A stretch of DNA of 64,000 nt. It comes from Megalonaias nervosa (lineage: Eukaryota > Mollusca > Bivalvia > Unionida > Unionidae). The position numbers and the translations under genes were made by a program. Of the stretch, positions 1-10,870 are shown piece by piece. Every line of letters starts with the position of its first letter. The stretch's first letter is position 1. The stretch lies in the NCBI GenBank assembly GCA_016617855.1, contig JAECUM010001094.1, positions 1-64,000 of the forward strand, written 5' to 3'. The notes beneath the pieces were generated by a model. It saw nothing but the letters and a program-made list of their open reading frames with translations. It was not told the origin of the DNA and searched no databases.

Positions 1-2130
1 GAATGTATCGTTTATTTTCGTTGTATTTTCGCTACGGTGTAGATCAATGATCAGCATGTCTATTTTTATGTCTATCCTTCTGCTCACAAATTCTCAAAGA
101 CAGTGAGATAATAAAATGTATATTCTTGCATCAAGACGTAAGGTCATGTCACATAAAAACCTATTATTATCCAGTTAGAAAGATCAAGGTTATTTTTCAT
201 GGTTAGGCTCTAGTTCAGAAGTTGTTTAGGTAACGAAAATAAAGTATTTTGGGTGTTGTGTCGTGTGCAACTATCAAAGATTCAGTCAGCAAGGTCAAGG
301 TCACAGTCATCTAAAGATCACGTTCTTATGATGTCTTGGCTGTAACGGAAAGCTATAAACAGTAGTATTATCGAACACTAGGATTTTTTTACATTTCAAT
401 CTTTGCAACATTGATAATCTTTGCCACAAAAGTGTGGTAACATGCCAATATGCATATATTTCTTGAACTGAAAGCAATATAGATGAAAGTAAATATGCTC
501 ATGTCCCTAATAATCTGACAGTGTTTCAGATACCACTTTCATGGTTCTATCTTAACTGTTGAGGTATTCGTTTTGGGGGTTGGCAGGGGGGTCTTTCTAG
601 GCTGTAGCTCTAAAGCTGTTCAAGATACTGCGTATAACGTGTCTATATGATACGGAGAGTTTATTGCATACCGTGTTCTGTCATTCGTCAAGGTGAAGCA
701 AGAAAACGCTTGTAGTGTCGAGTTAAATTAGGATACGACTATTGATGAATTTTCAAACGATAGTCTTATGCATATCGTGTTGACACGTTGTCTGTCAATT
801 TTCCTGTTTACATTTGTTTGCCAGCCCATAACTTTGTGACATCTGGACAGATTTCGTAAAACTCGGCCCATGTATATATCACAACAAGACGGTGCGTAAC
901 ATATCATATAGAACCTACTTTGCCACTAAGTTAAATTAACAGCAAGGATATAATTGTGATTTTGTTCATTTTCTGGAGGATAACTTTTAAACTACTGAAG
1001 ATATTTTAATGACACTTGTACCATTTGCATAATTATGAGATACTACAGCCATGCCCTGAGTCTCAAGTCTTATGATCAAAGCCAGGGAAAATATAAATTG
1101 GCAACCTCTGCCCATGTGCAAGTATAACATCTGAACCAATGAAAGTATTTTGATGGAACTTTAGCCTGGAGTATATCTGGACTTGATAGCGTCTAGTGTA
1201 TTCATAGTCATACTCGCTACCCTCCCCCCAGGTTAAGGTAAAAAAGAAAGGAAGTCAGTGACTGTCGCTTCTTTTTTTTTTAACTACATATATTTTGATG
1301 AAATTGCTCCACGCTTTATTATACAACTGCCAGGTTTGTAGCTCTAAGGTCAAGGTCACTGGCAGGAAAAGAATAATGTGCTACATGGTACTCTTGTTAC
1401 ATAAAACCTTGAGGTTCTCTCACATATCGTTTTTTTGTTTTGGTTTTTTTTTTTTTGTTATTGTTGTTGTTTTTTTGTTTTTTTTGTGTCAGCTTCAAGA
1501 TTAGAGCTGTAGACTGAGAAGTTTTTTTCAACATGCGTTTACTTCTCAGCCTGTGTGACACTAGTGTGAAATAGTAGTGGGTGCTTCGAGTATATGCAGC
1601 TTAGTTACTTTTGTCATGAAATTTGCATCATTTTTATGTGATTGCAGCGATCTATGGTATAGGGTTAATAATGCATAAAAAGGAACATCATGCAAGCACA
1701 CTACTTTTTTGAAATGTTATTTTTTACAAATAACTTTCCACCGATTTCAGTATGACGCAAATGTTAGTATTAAAGAACTCTTCGCATAAACATATTTTTA
1801 AATAGGTTTAGAATATGAGTAGTGCTCAAACTGATGGAACTTCATAGAGAATGAGATATGACACTTGTTATATACACATTCAATCTTACATGACTGATAT
1901 GACGTTCGATGCAGATGATCAGTCTATATTTCCGTATCGCACACCCTACGTGGAACTACTTTTACCACTTGAAATATTCAATAACAGTCTACTTCTAAAG
2001 TGTCATAAAAAGTTTATTGCCATAGATTATTAACTATTGTTTCATTTTTATCAAACAAAACTCTCTGGTGACTTTTTAACAAAAATAGTCTTGTACTTTG
2101 TTTGGTACACTGTCTTTATCTGTCGTCTGT
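1..2130. other. Non-coding sequence, nothing recognised
   Basis: AT-rich sequence with stops in all frames and no domain I recognise. Short 'TCAAGGTCA'-type stretches recur near 180, 290 and 1,350, a style common in lophotrochozoan interspersed repeats. A poly(T)-rich stretch lies at 1,440-1,480. No exon of the dynein gene was found on the minus strand. Confidence 0.5.
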
Positions 2131-2139
2131 TGTCATCGC

Positions 2140-3170
2140 TAATGTAAGTGACCGAATTCCCCGCTGGGGCCTCAGGAGGGAGCAATGAATGTAGCAAAGA
2201 GTTGTATGGGAATTTCACAGTACCTACAACCGAAAAATTACCGTTAATTAAGGCTGATAACGTTTTTACGGAAATTGTGACGATGATTTTTCTGATCAAA
2301 CTGATGTGCAAAGTGACGTCAACAACGGCGAGACAAAGTACTTTGCCGCAACGGCCTGGGATCTGAAATTTTATATTGAAAGTAAAACAAATCCAAACAC
2401 AATAAGAAAGACTCTGGGAGTAATGTCCAAATCAGAACATGCTAAGAAATGCCCCCTCATTCAGAGAAAAGGGGAACTTTTAATATTACCCCTGTCGAAT
2501 TAGAAACTTATTAGGTACCTACCTTGTAACTTAGTACGAATCGTCCGGTTTCATCAATCAACCAGATACTCTTAGTAGTTACCACAGAGCTATTTATAGA
2601 TATTTAAGGGAAAATAACTGTGGCTACAACAGTTTATCTTCAAGCGAGTTTGCTACCAGTTGCAAAGTGCTGAATTCTCGCCGTAAAGATCTTAAACAAA
2701 AAGGTTCTGGAAATCACCCAAATAAAGCTGAACCAATAACTCGAAATAAAGAAAATTTTAAGCAATTCTGGTCAACTTGTCGACAATAACTCCTAAGCCT
2801 TGATACGGTTTGGTACCACAATACCGAATTACTTTGGTTTCAGAGCCATTGATGAAAATAGACACTTGAGGTGGGGAGACATTACCCTAAAAAGCGACGA
2901 AAATGGTGAGGAGTATTTAAATAAAATGAAAGATCAACGAAAACAAGGGACGTTAACAGCGGTCGTCTACGACATTTTAATCCAAAGCAATTAAGAAATA
3001 AAAAATATCCAGAAAGATGTCCAGTTCTAGCTTACAGAATTTATCCTAGTCAAGGCCTTCATCCATGAACACCCCTGAATCACCTTATTACCAAGGAATT
3101 TGTCACAACCCAATTGCTGACGGCGTATGGTTCAAGTGCCAACCTGCCGGTTTGAATCAATTGAAACCGA
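2140..3170 (+). pseudogene. Crypton-like / DUF3504-type tyrosine recombinase relic
   Basis: Three-frame reading on the plus strand gives a decayed protein. Around 2,475-2,520 it reads like the N-terminal segment ITPVELETYL; at 2,600-2,790 YLRENNCGYNSLSSSEF followed by SRRKDLKQKGSGNHPNKAEP; at 2,815-2,920 NYFGFRAIDENRHLRWGDIT and LKSDENGEEYL; and at 2,930-3,060, in another frame, ERSTKTRDVNSG and FNPKQLRNKKYPERCPV. This order matches the Crypton-derived tyrosine-recombinase domain found in KCTD1-like and ZMYM-like invertebrate proteins. At least three frameshifts or stops break it. The upstream piece (2,140-2,470) is open in part but unrecognised. Family assignment is from memory of motif wording. 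Confidence 0.6.
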
Positions 3171-3650
3171 TAAATGAGAACAGTATGAAAACTCGGGAGT
3201 AAAAAGAAGAAAAACAAACCACATCGTTAGGAAAACTCGATGTACGACACTTCACCATGAAAGAGTTGATCCTACCGCAATTGCATAACACATGGCATTG
3301 CGTATTGTTAACGGTTACAGTATCAGAACTGACTGTCATCTTCATTTGATATCCATAACAGAAATTAAATCTACGAGTCATTAACGATAATTTACAAAAA
3401 TATTCACACTATGACGTGTAACATATTCAACGATGCGAGCTGTTAAAGCGTGTTCACGTTTCTGCTAGTCCTTAAATGTAAGACGCATCTCATGTTGTGT
3501 ATGTTTTGTTGCTACGTCTTCCTGCCCAAATAACGATCTTGTGTAGCGTGTTCCGATGTTGAATGACATCGGAATGAGAAACCAGATTTTTAAGAATATC
3601 TCACAAACTTGGTAGCACATATTGATGTTTTTCCACAAGTTAAAGTAATG
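3171..3650. other. Non-coding sequence between two relics
   Basis: No supported gene. Short open frames exist on the minus strand near 3,157-3,381 but resemble nothing I know and have no intron or codon signal. Confidence 0.45.
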
Positions 3651-3654
3651 TTGA

Positions 3655-4035
3655 TTTAAGCGGACTTTACTTACTCTGATGTCTCTTTCGAATCAACTCA
3701 AATTGTCACAAAAGATAATGGGCTTGTTTTCAAATTCGGATAACCTACATTTCAGTTGGTTGGAATGCGATGGAAGCCGGGAATCTCGAAATTGGTTAAA
3801 GGATAATAAATATTTTGAACAACACGAAGCTATCTAAACACTTTCTTTAATATTAGTATAGTTTTATTCGTTTCGTTAAAGAAACATTCTTCAACCTAAT
3901 ACGATTTTGGCATTCCCGGCATCCATTGCGTTCCAACCGTCTGAACGGAACATGAAAATGCATCCATTTGCTACTGTCACATTTTGATTCCATCAGGATA
4001 AAGAGAGCAAAGTAAGTATAATCAGTTTGATTTAG
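3655..4035. mobile_element. Imperfect fold-back (MITE-like) element
   Basis: Two arms are inverted copies of one another. The best stretch is 3,757-3,790 (GGTTGGAATGCGATGGAAGC then CGGGAAT) against 3,905-3,938, whose reverse complement begins GGTTGGAACGCAATGGATGC then CGGGAAT. Similarity continues outward with gaps: TTACTTAC, TCTCTTT, GAATCA and TTTTCA occur in the same order in both arms. This gives a hairpin of roughly 380 bp with a loop of about 100 bp (3,797-3,896). No coding capacity. No target-site duplication could be fixed by eye. Confidence 0.6.
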
Positions 4036-4039
4036 TTCC

Positions 4040-5300
4040 CTATAAATTTGTTAAGTTTTATTATTTATGAAATATCTAAAATTTTGACCAGATGCGATCA
4101 ACGGTTATCAAATAATTGCATGCCGTGAATATACCCCCTAGACCATGTACAACTTCGGCAGTTTCCGTGACTCGAGTCCGTGTGACGTCACTGGAGATCC
4201 CCCACCACACACACATTTAATCACCAAGTAAGACTGCTCTCGAGTGCTGAAGACATGTAAATCCGTAATCATATTTTCACAATACTCCCACCCCACCCCA
4301 CCCTCTCGCCATTTAAAAATCTGTCAAGTTCTTTTAGTAAAACGTGATTCTCTTTATAAGCATATCCTGGGGCAACATGCTTCGCTACACAAGCATGCCT
4401 GACTGAAACAGACGCATCGATACTCAAGTCAAGTTGTCGGCGAAAATGTTCAGATATATTTAGCTATACGTGTAGTAACACGTATTTACATAGATATTAA
4501 AAAGTAACAATAAATTGCTGGTGCCCCTGTTAGGCTGGTGCCCTAAACACGTACTTTGTATGCTTAATGGGCAATCCGGCACTGGATAGTACCTTCGGAG
4601 GCTTGAAGTATTTACAATATTATTAAGCGTAATTCAGCCTGCAATGCCCACCAGCAGGGAAGTACCTAAAGTATTTGGCACCCCACAAATAATTTAAAAC
4701 GTAAACACACAGAAAAATATATTATGTTTGCAAGTAGATTTTTAAACAGTACAATGCTGTTATAAGCAAATTGGAAATAACTTTTACTTTGGCGAATTTT
4801 TCATTTGGTTTGAAAGCTTGTACTGGTATTTCAACTCTACCGATGACACCACTCCCCTTCTGGCTGTCACCCGAGGCTAATATCCCCCCTTGCACCCCCA
4901 TTAGTACGCCACTACCCACCAGAACTGGAAATTTCAAAATTTGCCTACCAATTTTGCAGGGGTGCAAGTTTTCTTCATAACTGGAAAATATTAATTCCGT
5001 CAGGACCATATTCTATATTTTCCAAGGATGTGAAAATGAATTTTTTTTTATTACCATTACAGGATGTAAATTTAAGGATTTCCATTATAACCCTCATAAA
5101 ACCAACATATCAATTATAAACCGAAAAATAGCTGCACAGCAAAATGATTGAGGAAACTGATTACCGGGTAGGGGAATTTACATTCGTCCTATTAAAAAAA
5201 ATGCAGATTACAGAATGATTTTGAAGCTCAAAAACAACTCGTATTATCACTTAATAATGGAATCTTTAAAATCTGCTGTTAGCTTTAGGAAAACATTGTT
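4040..5300. other. Non-coding sequence, nothing recognised
   Basis: No gene or clear repeat. Two overlapping short open frames (about 4,722-5,009) are low complexity and Pro/Thr/Gly-rich in one frame; no family resemblance. The sequence just before 5,300 may already belong to the DIRS relic that follows. Confidence 0.45.
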
Positions 5301-6730
5301 GTTTTGCCTTTGTAGGCTTGAGGGATGCGCTATTATGTCAGAGTCTCCCAATAACACAGAAAGTAATTGACGTTTGCCAACTATATCGGTCTACTTGAAT
5401 TCCAAATGGTCAAAGGGTATTTGGAGAACTTCTTAAACCAGTTTTTTCGTCCCTTCAGAAAGCTGGGCACAGTAATGTGGCCTACATAGATGATGGTTTG
5501 CTTTTGAGCATGAGAACTCAGACTTTGCATGATGATTCAGGCCGTACAGTTCACCAAGAGAAGTCAGTCTTCGTCCCAACGCAGTGCATAAATTGTATTG
5601 GGTGTATTTTGCATTCGAAGGATATGACTGTTCAGCCGACAATTGTGAAAGCCACAGAAATTGTTGATCTTTGTTTTAAAACTTCACATAAACATACTGA
5701 GACTAAATTTGATGCTAGCGAACCAGGGTTGTTTTATGCTCCTTTGTTTCACAAACCACTGGAAATATAAAAAGACCACTGTCTCAAAATTCACTCAGAG
5801 CATTTGATGCTTTGGTTTATCCGTCTGAAGAAAGCAAAGATCTCTTCAACTAGTGGTTTAAGAATGTTACAATTGCTTTTTGCTATTTGCTATTTTGGAA
5901 AGCGCAACTTGTACTTGAAAGTAAAAGCACTCTCAGCGGCTCGGTCAGGGGGTGTGTGGGGAGCGGAGTGATTATAATGACACTGACAATACAATAAAGG
6001 AGGATGTTGGTTCTTGCAAGAAGAATGCTTTGATCTATATTTTCTAGAGCTTAAACAGTAGCTTCCTTTATGCTTCAATATTGCCATGCCAAAAGTTATC
6101 TTGACAACGAAGTGACTGTGAAATACTTATCAAGGATCTGTGATATTTCGTTGTGCTGTACGCATAGAAACAGTCTCCTGGGTATTTTGCATATACCTGG
6201 CAATCTTAAATTAGAAGCCGATAAATTTTCACGCAATATTAATATGGAATGGATGTTTACATAAGCAATATTTTTCAGGTTTGTTTTAACTTCATGCGTC
6301 CTGCTGACATTGATTTATTTGCGTCACGATAAAAGAATCAAACTAAACGGGATGTTTCGTTAATTCCAGATTCAAAAACTTACGCACCTGATGCCTTCTC
6401 TTCGTTATGGTCACATTTTAATTGTACCTATCTCTTTCCCTATTAGCATGCTGGGAGAGTTCTACGTAGGATAGAAGCAGCAGAGGCCACAGCCATTCTG
6501 ACTGTTCCGATTTGGCCAACCCAACAATTGTCTTGTTCACAGTCAAGATTACATTATTCCAACTGTCAACAAATTGTTTCATTTATCGCTGCACCCAGCC
6601 CAAAAATCATTCACTGACCAAAATGCGTCTGGCTGTTTTATCTTTGTGCGGAATTGGTTCAATCATATTTCATTGTCACAGGATGATATAGTGGAATTGG
6701 GCACAAGTTCTAACAACTGATATTAGCCCT
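5300..6730 (+). mobile_element. DIRS-like retrotransposon relic (RT and RNase H region)
   Basis: Plus-strand frames give RT pieces: VFGELLKPVFSSLQKAG, HSNVAYIDDGLLLS (the YIDD catalytic box, about 5,480), then KSVFVPTQCIN and LHSKDMTVQPT (5,560-5,640). At 6,070-6,260 comes an RNase H tail with LGILHIPGNLKLEADKFSR. Next are ADIDLFASR (6,305), TYAPDAFSSLWSHF (6,385) and RVLRRIEAAEATAILTVPIW (6,450-6,520). RT, then RNase H, then 'DIDLFASR...DAF...PLWPTQ' is the order in DIRS-type elements. Several stops and frameshifts; the element's own tyrosine recombinase and terminal repeats are not seen. Alternative: a related Ngaro/Pat-type element. Confidence 0.7.
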
Positions 6731-6790
6731 TTCCCTACATAAGGCAAGTATTACTACATTTTCAAAATGACAAAATTGACTAATAATGAA

Positions 6791-6796
<6 letters not shown>

Positions 6797-6829
<33 letters not shown>
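6797..6829. repeat. (AG)n microsatellite
   Basis: A run of about 16 AG dinucleotides, directly after the DIRS relic. Confidence 0.95.
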
Positions 6830-6830
<1 letters not shown>

Positions 6831-6904
6831 CACAATTACAGCATGGGTGGTTTGAGTAAAATCGTCCGGTATCGCTTGCATATTTGCATACGTGTTGTAG
6901 AATT

Positions 6905-8290
6905 CTATATATTTAATTTGCTTCGCCCTTTCCCCGAAGAAGCAAGTCTAAGCTAACAGTTACATATGGCACTGATAGTAATTTTCTCGTCAACTCTGAT
7001 TGTTGCTGACTATACTTGGGACAGAACATGAATAAGTGAATGGTGGTTGCAGTCCCACTGTCGGAACATAAAGGGGTATAAACATGTTGAACACGGTAAA
7101 GATCAGCTTTTAAAGAGCTTACATTATGTTGTAACCTAGTATGGATCATATATTTGGTTCAATGACTAAAACTATGAATTTTACTAGATACAATATTTGG
7201 ACATAAATTCTTCTTCAAGGAAGGGTAAGACAGACCACAGTGGATATCCTGTTAAGATTGTTCCACAAGGCCACTGTTGAGGGTATACAAGATGATTTAG
7301 TACAATTTAGCCTGAAATTGCAAATGACTCTATTATTTGAACAGCGAAGGTTATGATTTGTTCTTTTGGACACTGGGATAGGGGCTTATTAAATGAGATA
7401 GTCTGGAGTTTGACTCGTTTTAATGTTATAGAGTATTATTAAGTTCTGTCTCTTTCGTCTAGACTGCAGACTCACACCCTGCTTCATAACAGAGAGATTG
7501 CCTACTAGTGTATTTTGGAAGTCATGTAACTATTCTTGCCACTTCAAGTTGGAAGTTTTCCAGTTTTTCTAAATCTACCAACGAACATCCATCCCATACT
7601 ACATTCGCATATTTCAGGATGGGTGTGATATACGTTATAGTTTCCATACAATTTTCCTGCAAAGTTTGTAATTTAGTTTTCAAAAATTGGCTATTCGGGA
7701 TGATGCTGTTTTAAAAATGCTATCAATACGACAAGTCCATTTGATATGATGCAAGTATTAGTCATAGATGGCAATGAGAATCCACATATTTAAGTTGATA
7801 TTATCAACAAACAAGTTCAGGATTATTTGTTATGCTTTTGATCGTGAAAAAACATAGCCACTGTTTAAACTTTAAGAGCCATTGCTTGGACTATTTATGC
7901 AGCTTTGTTAGATCATTATTTATGACAAGCTCTATTTCAACACAATAAAAGGATAAATAATGCAGAGTAATATGGTAAGAGATGAGTGAGAGAGCTCATA
8001 ACATCAGAATATCGTTAACATAAATTAGAAGCAAGAGAGACCCAAGTACAGATCTTATGTGGCACATCAACCTTCATAATAGTTTCTCGCAAAAATGTAT
8101 CATGCAAAAGGGCCATTTATTTTCTATTATTTATAAGTTTCAACCCATTTTATTACATGACCCTAAACACGGTATTCGTTCAATTTTAAAAAAAAAAGCC
8201 TCGGGGCCAAACCCGATCAAAAACTTTTGATAGATCACACAATAGAAGAATTTTTAGACTGGTCCAAAGACTTACATATGCTACGATACA
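6905..8290 (-). mobile_element. Old, decayed non-LTR retrotransposon (LINE), RT to C-terminus
   Basis: Reading the minus strand from 8,290 down: LLLCDLSKVFDRVWPRG (RT palm, about 8,200-8,250), a GPLLLLIYVNDI-like box (8,010-8,050), NNDLTKLHK then SKQWLLKF (about 7,870-7,920), then YITPILKYANVVWDGC and LENFQLEVARIVT (7,530-7,630). Last is a C-terminal Cys/His region with HTRLQHNVSSLKADLYRVQ and TTIHLFMFCPKYS (6,940-7,150). That is the normal order of a LINE ORF2 second half. Many stops and frameshifts make it an ancient relic; the aspartate pair of the RT active site is no longer readable. Confidence 0.75.
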
Positions 8291-8429
8291 TTTTAGTAAG
8301 TTGGAAAATGTGTGGAACAGTGGAAATGTCACATCGGTAAAGACATTCGAGCAAAGGCAACTAGCGTGGTGCTTGCATCTTAGAGGCATTCGACTAAACA
8401 AAAACAATATTGGACTTCTATCAAGAGTG

Positions 8430-10862
8430 TATTTTTGTCTCGAACGGTGTTATGCATTATATGCCATCTTGACGTATCAGTCCCTAACCCTCCACCTTTA
8501 TTCGCTACTAAGAGAAACCTCAGTATGATAAACAGAACCGAACTAATGCATGACATCCAAGCAAACCTAGCAACTAGCTTACCCACTAGAGCAGAACAAC
8601 TTGATAACTGCCTGCGTTCATTGCTTGACAAACATGCCCCAGCAACTAAGTGCAGAGTAGCAATTCAGAAGTGTTCTCCGTGGTATAGCAGTGTTAGGGA
8701 CCAGCTTCGCACTGCTAAAAGAGACCGCCGTAAAGCTGAGAGGCTTTGGCTTTCCACCAGACTCACTATTCATAAGCAGATCTATGATGCTGCTAAGAAG
8801 AATGTCACAAACATAGTCCATGCAGCTAAATCAGCCCACTACAGTACTAAAATCATGGAAAGTTCCAAGCTGCAAAGAGCTATTTGAGATTACTAACAAG
8901 CTGATGTCAAGGAACAAATGTACACCACTTCCAGCTACCTTCTCTCTAGTCGACCTTCCGGACCTGTTTGCAAATTTCTTCCGTGACAAAGTACAAACCA
9001 TCAGAGGTAAACTTGACAACACAATTTCAGTTGACTCGTCGTCACCATACAGTTGCGATACAGAATTTCAGCGGCAACCGTTAGCAGCAATTGAACCTGT
9101 CTCTATGGATTTAGTACGTACAATCGTGATGAAGAGTGCACCAAAGTCATGTGAACTGGATCCGATTCCGACGTCACTGCTGCTAGAGTGCTTGGATCCA
9201 ATACTGCCTTCACTAACTGATGTTATTAATGCCTCTCTCTCATCTGGGGAATTCCCATCATTTTACAAAACTGCCATTGTAAAGCCTCTGCTGAAGAAAC
9301 CAACACTCGACCATAATGATTTAAAGAACTACCGCCCAGTTTCTAATCTGCCATTCATGTCAAAAATCTTAGAAAAAGTTGTTCTATCGCAACTTGTATC
9401 TCATCTGAATTCAAACAGTCTTTTTAGCAATGTACAGTCTGCATATCGCCCTTGCCACAGTACTGAAACTACTCTTCTGAAAGTAGTCAATGACCTTCTC
9501 TCTGCTTTGGATAGCGGAAAGATTACAGTCCTCACTCTCGTTGACTTGTCTGCAGCATTTGACACTATAGACCATGATATATTACTTCACCGTCTCCAGC
9601 ATGTATTTGGCATTCATGATACGGCCTTACTATGGTTCGAATCCTACTTGGTCAACAGGACACAAATTGTGTCTGCAAATGGAAAACACTCCAGCCCAGT
9701 TGATCTATGCTGTGGTGTTCCACAGGGGTCTGTTCTTGGACCTGTTCTCTTCATTCTATACACTCAGCCACTCTCAAGTGTCATAGATCATCATCCAGTG
9801 TCTCACCAATTGTATGCTGATGACACCCAAATATACAAATCTAGCCATCCAACTGAAGTTGAAGCTACCATCCAAGGTGTAGAGAGGTGCATTTCCATGT
9901 GAAATCATGGATGACATGTAACAAGCTGCAGATGAATGATGATAAAACTGAAGCCATCCTGATTACAACACAAAGACTTTCTCATTCACATCCTTTACCT
10001 CAGACAATAAATATCAGCAACACCAACATTAAATTCACACAGTCAGTACGAAACCTCGGTGTCACTCTCGACAGTACTCTCTCGTTGCACCAACATGTCA
10101 TGAACATATGCAAGGCTGCATATCTTGAGCTGAGACGAATCAGCTCCATTCGCAAGTATCTTTCAGTTGATGCCACTAAAACACTTGTGTGTTCCTTAGT
10201 ACTTTCAAGACTGGACTATTGTAACTCAATTCTGTCTGGTTCGTCTCAATATCTACTTCAGAAACTTCAAAAAGTTCAAAATACAGCTGCTCGAATCATC
10301 CTTAGAGTACCACGATCAGAGCACGCCTCTCCCCTGCTCTGTACCCTACACTGGCTATCCATACGATCCAGAATTAAACACAAAATTTGTTCTCTGTGCT
10401 ACGTTTCACTGACGGGCTCCAGTCCAACATACCTATCTGACCTCACCCATGTGTACACACCTGCAAGATGCTTACGCTCCTCTTCTGACACTCGTATTCT
10501 CATTATTCCCACTATGAAGATGAAATCATATGGACAACGCTCTTTTGCATACCAGGGCCCAGCAACGTGGAACGAATTGCCCACTGCACTTAGACACAAA
10601 GACACAGTGATCTCATTCAAGAGCGCTCTTAAAACTCACCTATTTCAACTGCAAGAACAGACTTAACGACCTAATAATGTATCCTTGCCTTAAATATTTA
10701 CAGCATATTTTCTGTTTCTACTTTCGTGGTGTTTGTTTTTAATTTTGTAATCATATCATTATATATGTTTTTTAAGTGTTGTCAAATGTTGTAAAGCGCT
10801 TAGAGCTTCTAAAGATTAGGCGCTATACAAAGTCCTCATTATTATTATTATTATTATTATAT
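8430..10862 (+). mobile_element. 5'-truncated CR1/L2-type LINE with (ATT)n tail
   Basis: RT-bearing non-LTR element lacking its endonuclease domain; the ORF2 similarity begins about 8,435, which is the usual 5' truncation. It ends with a 3' UTR (10,667-10,840) whose last part, GCGCTATACAAAGTCCTCAT, leads into (ATT)6-7. Short tandem tails of this kind are known from the CR1/L2/Rex1 group. It abuts the old minus-strand LINE relic on the left and a minisatellite on the right. It is much better preserved than the relics around it, so it inserted later. Confidence 0.85.
8435..10666 (+). pseudogene. LINE ORF2 fragment (reverse transcriptase), two frameshifts
   Basis: Three overlapping open frames form one ORF2 remnant of about 740 codons. 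The first (8,435-8,887) is the linker before RT. A frameshift near 8,865 leads into the RT frame (to 9,902): KNYRPVSNLPFMSKILEKVV, AYRPCHSTETTLLKVVND, DLSAAFDTIDHDILLHRL, GVPQGSVLGPVLFILY and the catalytic box LYADDTQIYK at about 9,810. A second frameshift near 9,897 leads into the thumb and C-terminus (to 10,666): KSWMTCNKLQMNDDKTEA, RNLGVTLDSTLSL, QNTAARIILRVPR and ending LKTHLFQLQEQT. Catalytic residues are intact but the reading frame is broken, so this copy cannot move itself. Confidence 0.88.
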
Positions 10863-10870
10863 CAACAAGA

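Noticed and set aside
4722..5009. Minus-strand 95-codon frame with a Gly-rich stretch
   Set aside because: No motif, no splice sites, overlapped by an open plus-strand frame; low support.
8380..8631. 83-codon minus-strand frame across the LINE junction
   Set aside because: Antisense shadow of the LINE ORF2 start and of the older relic.
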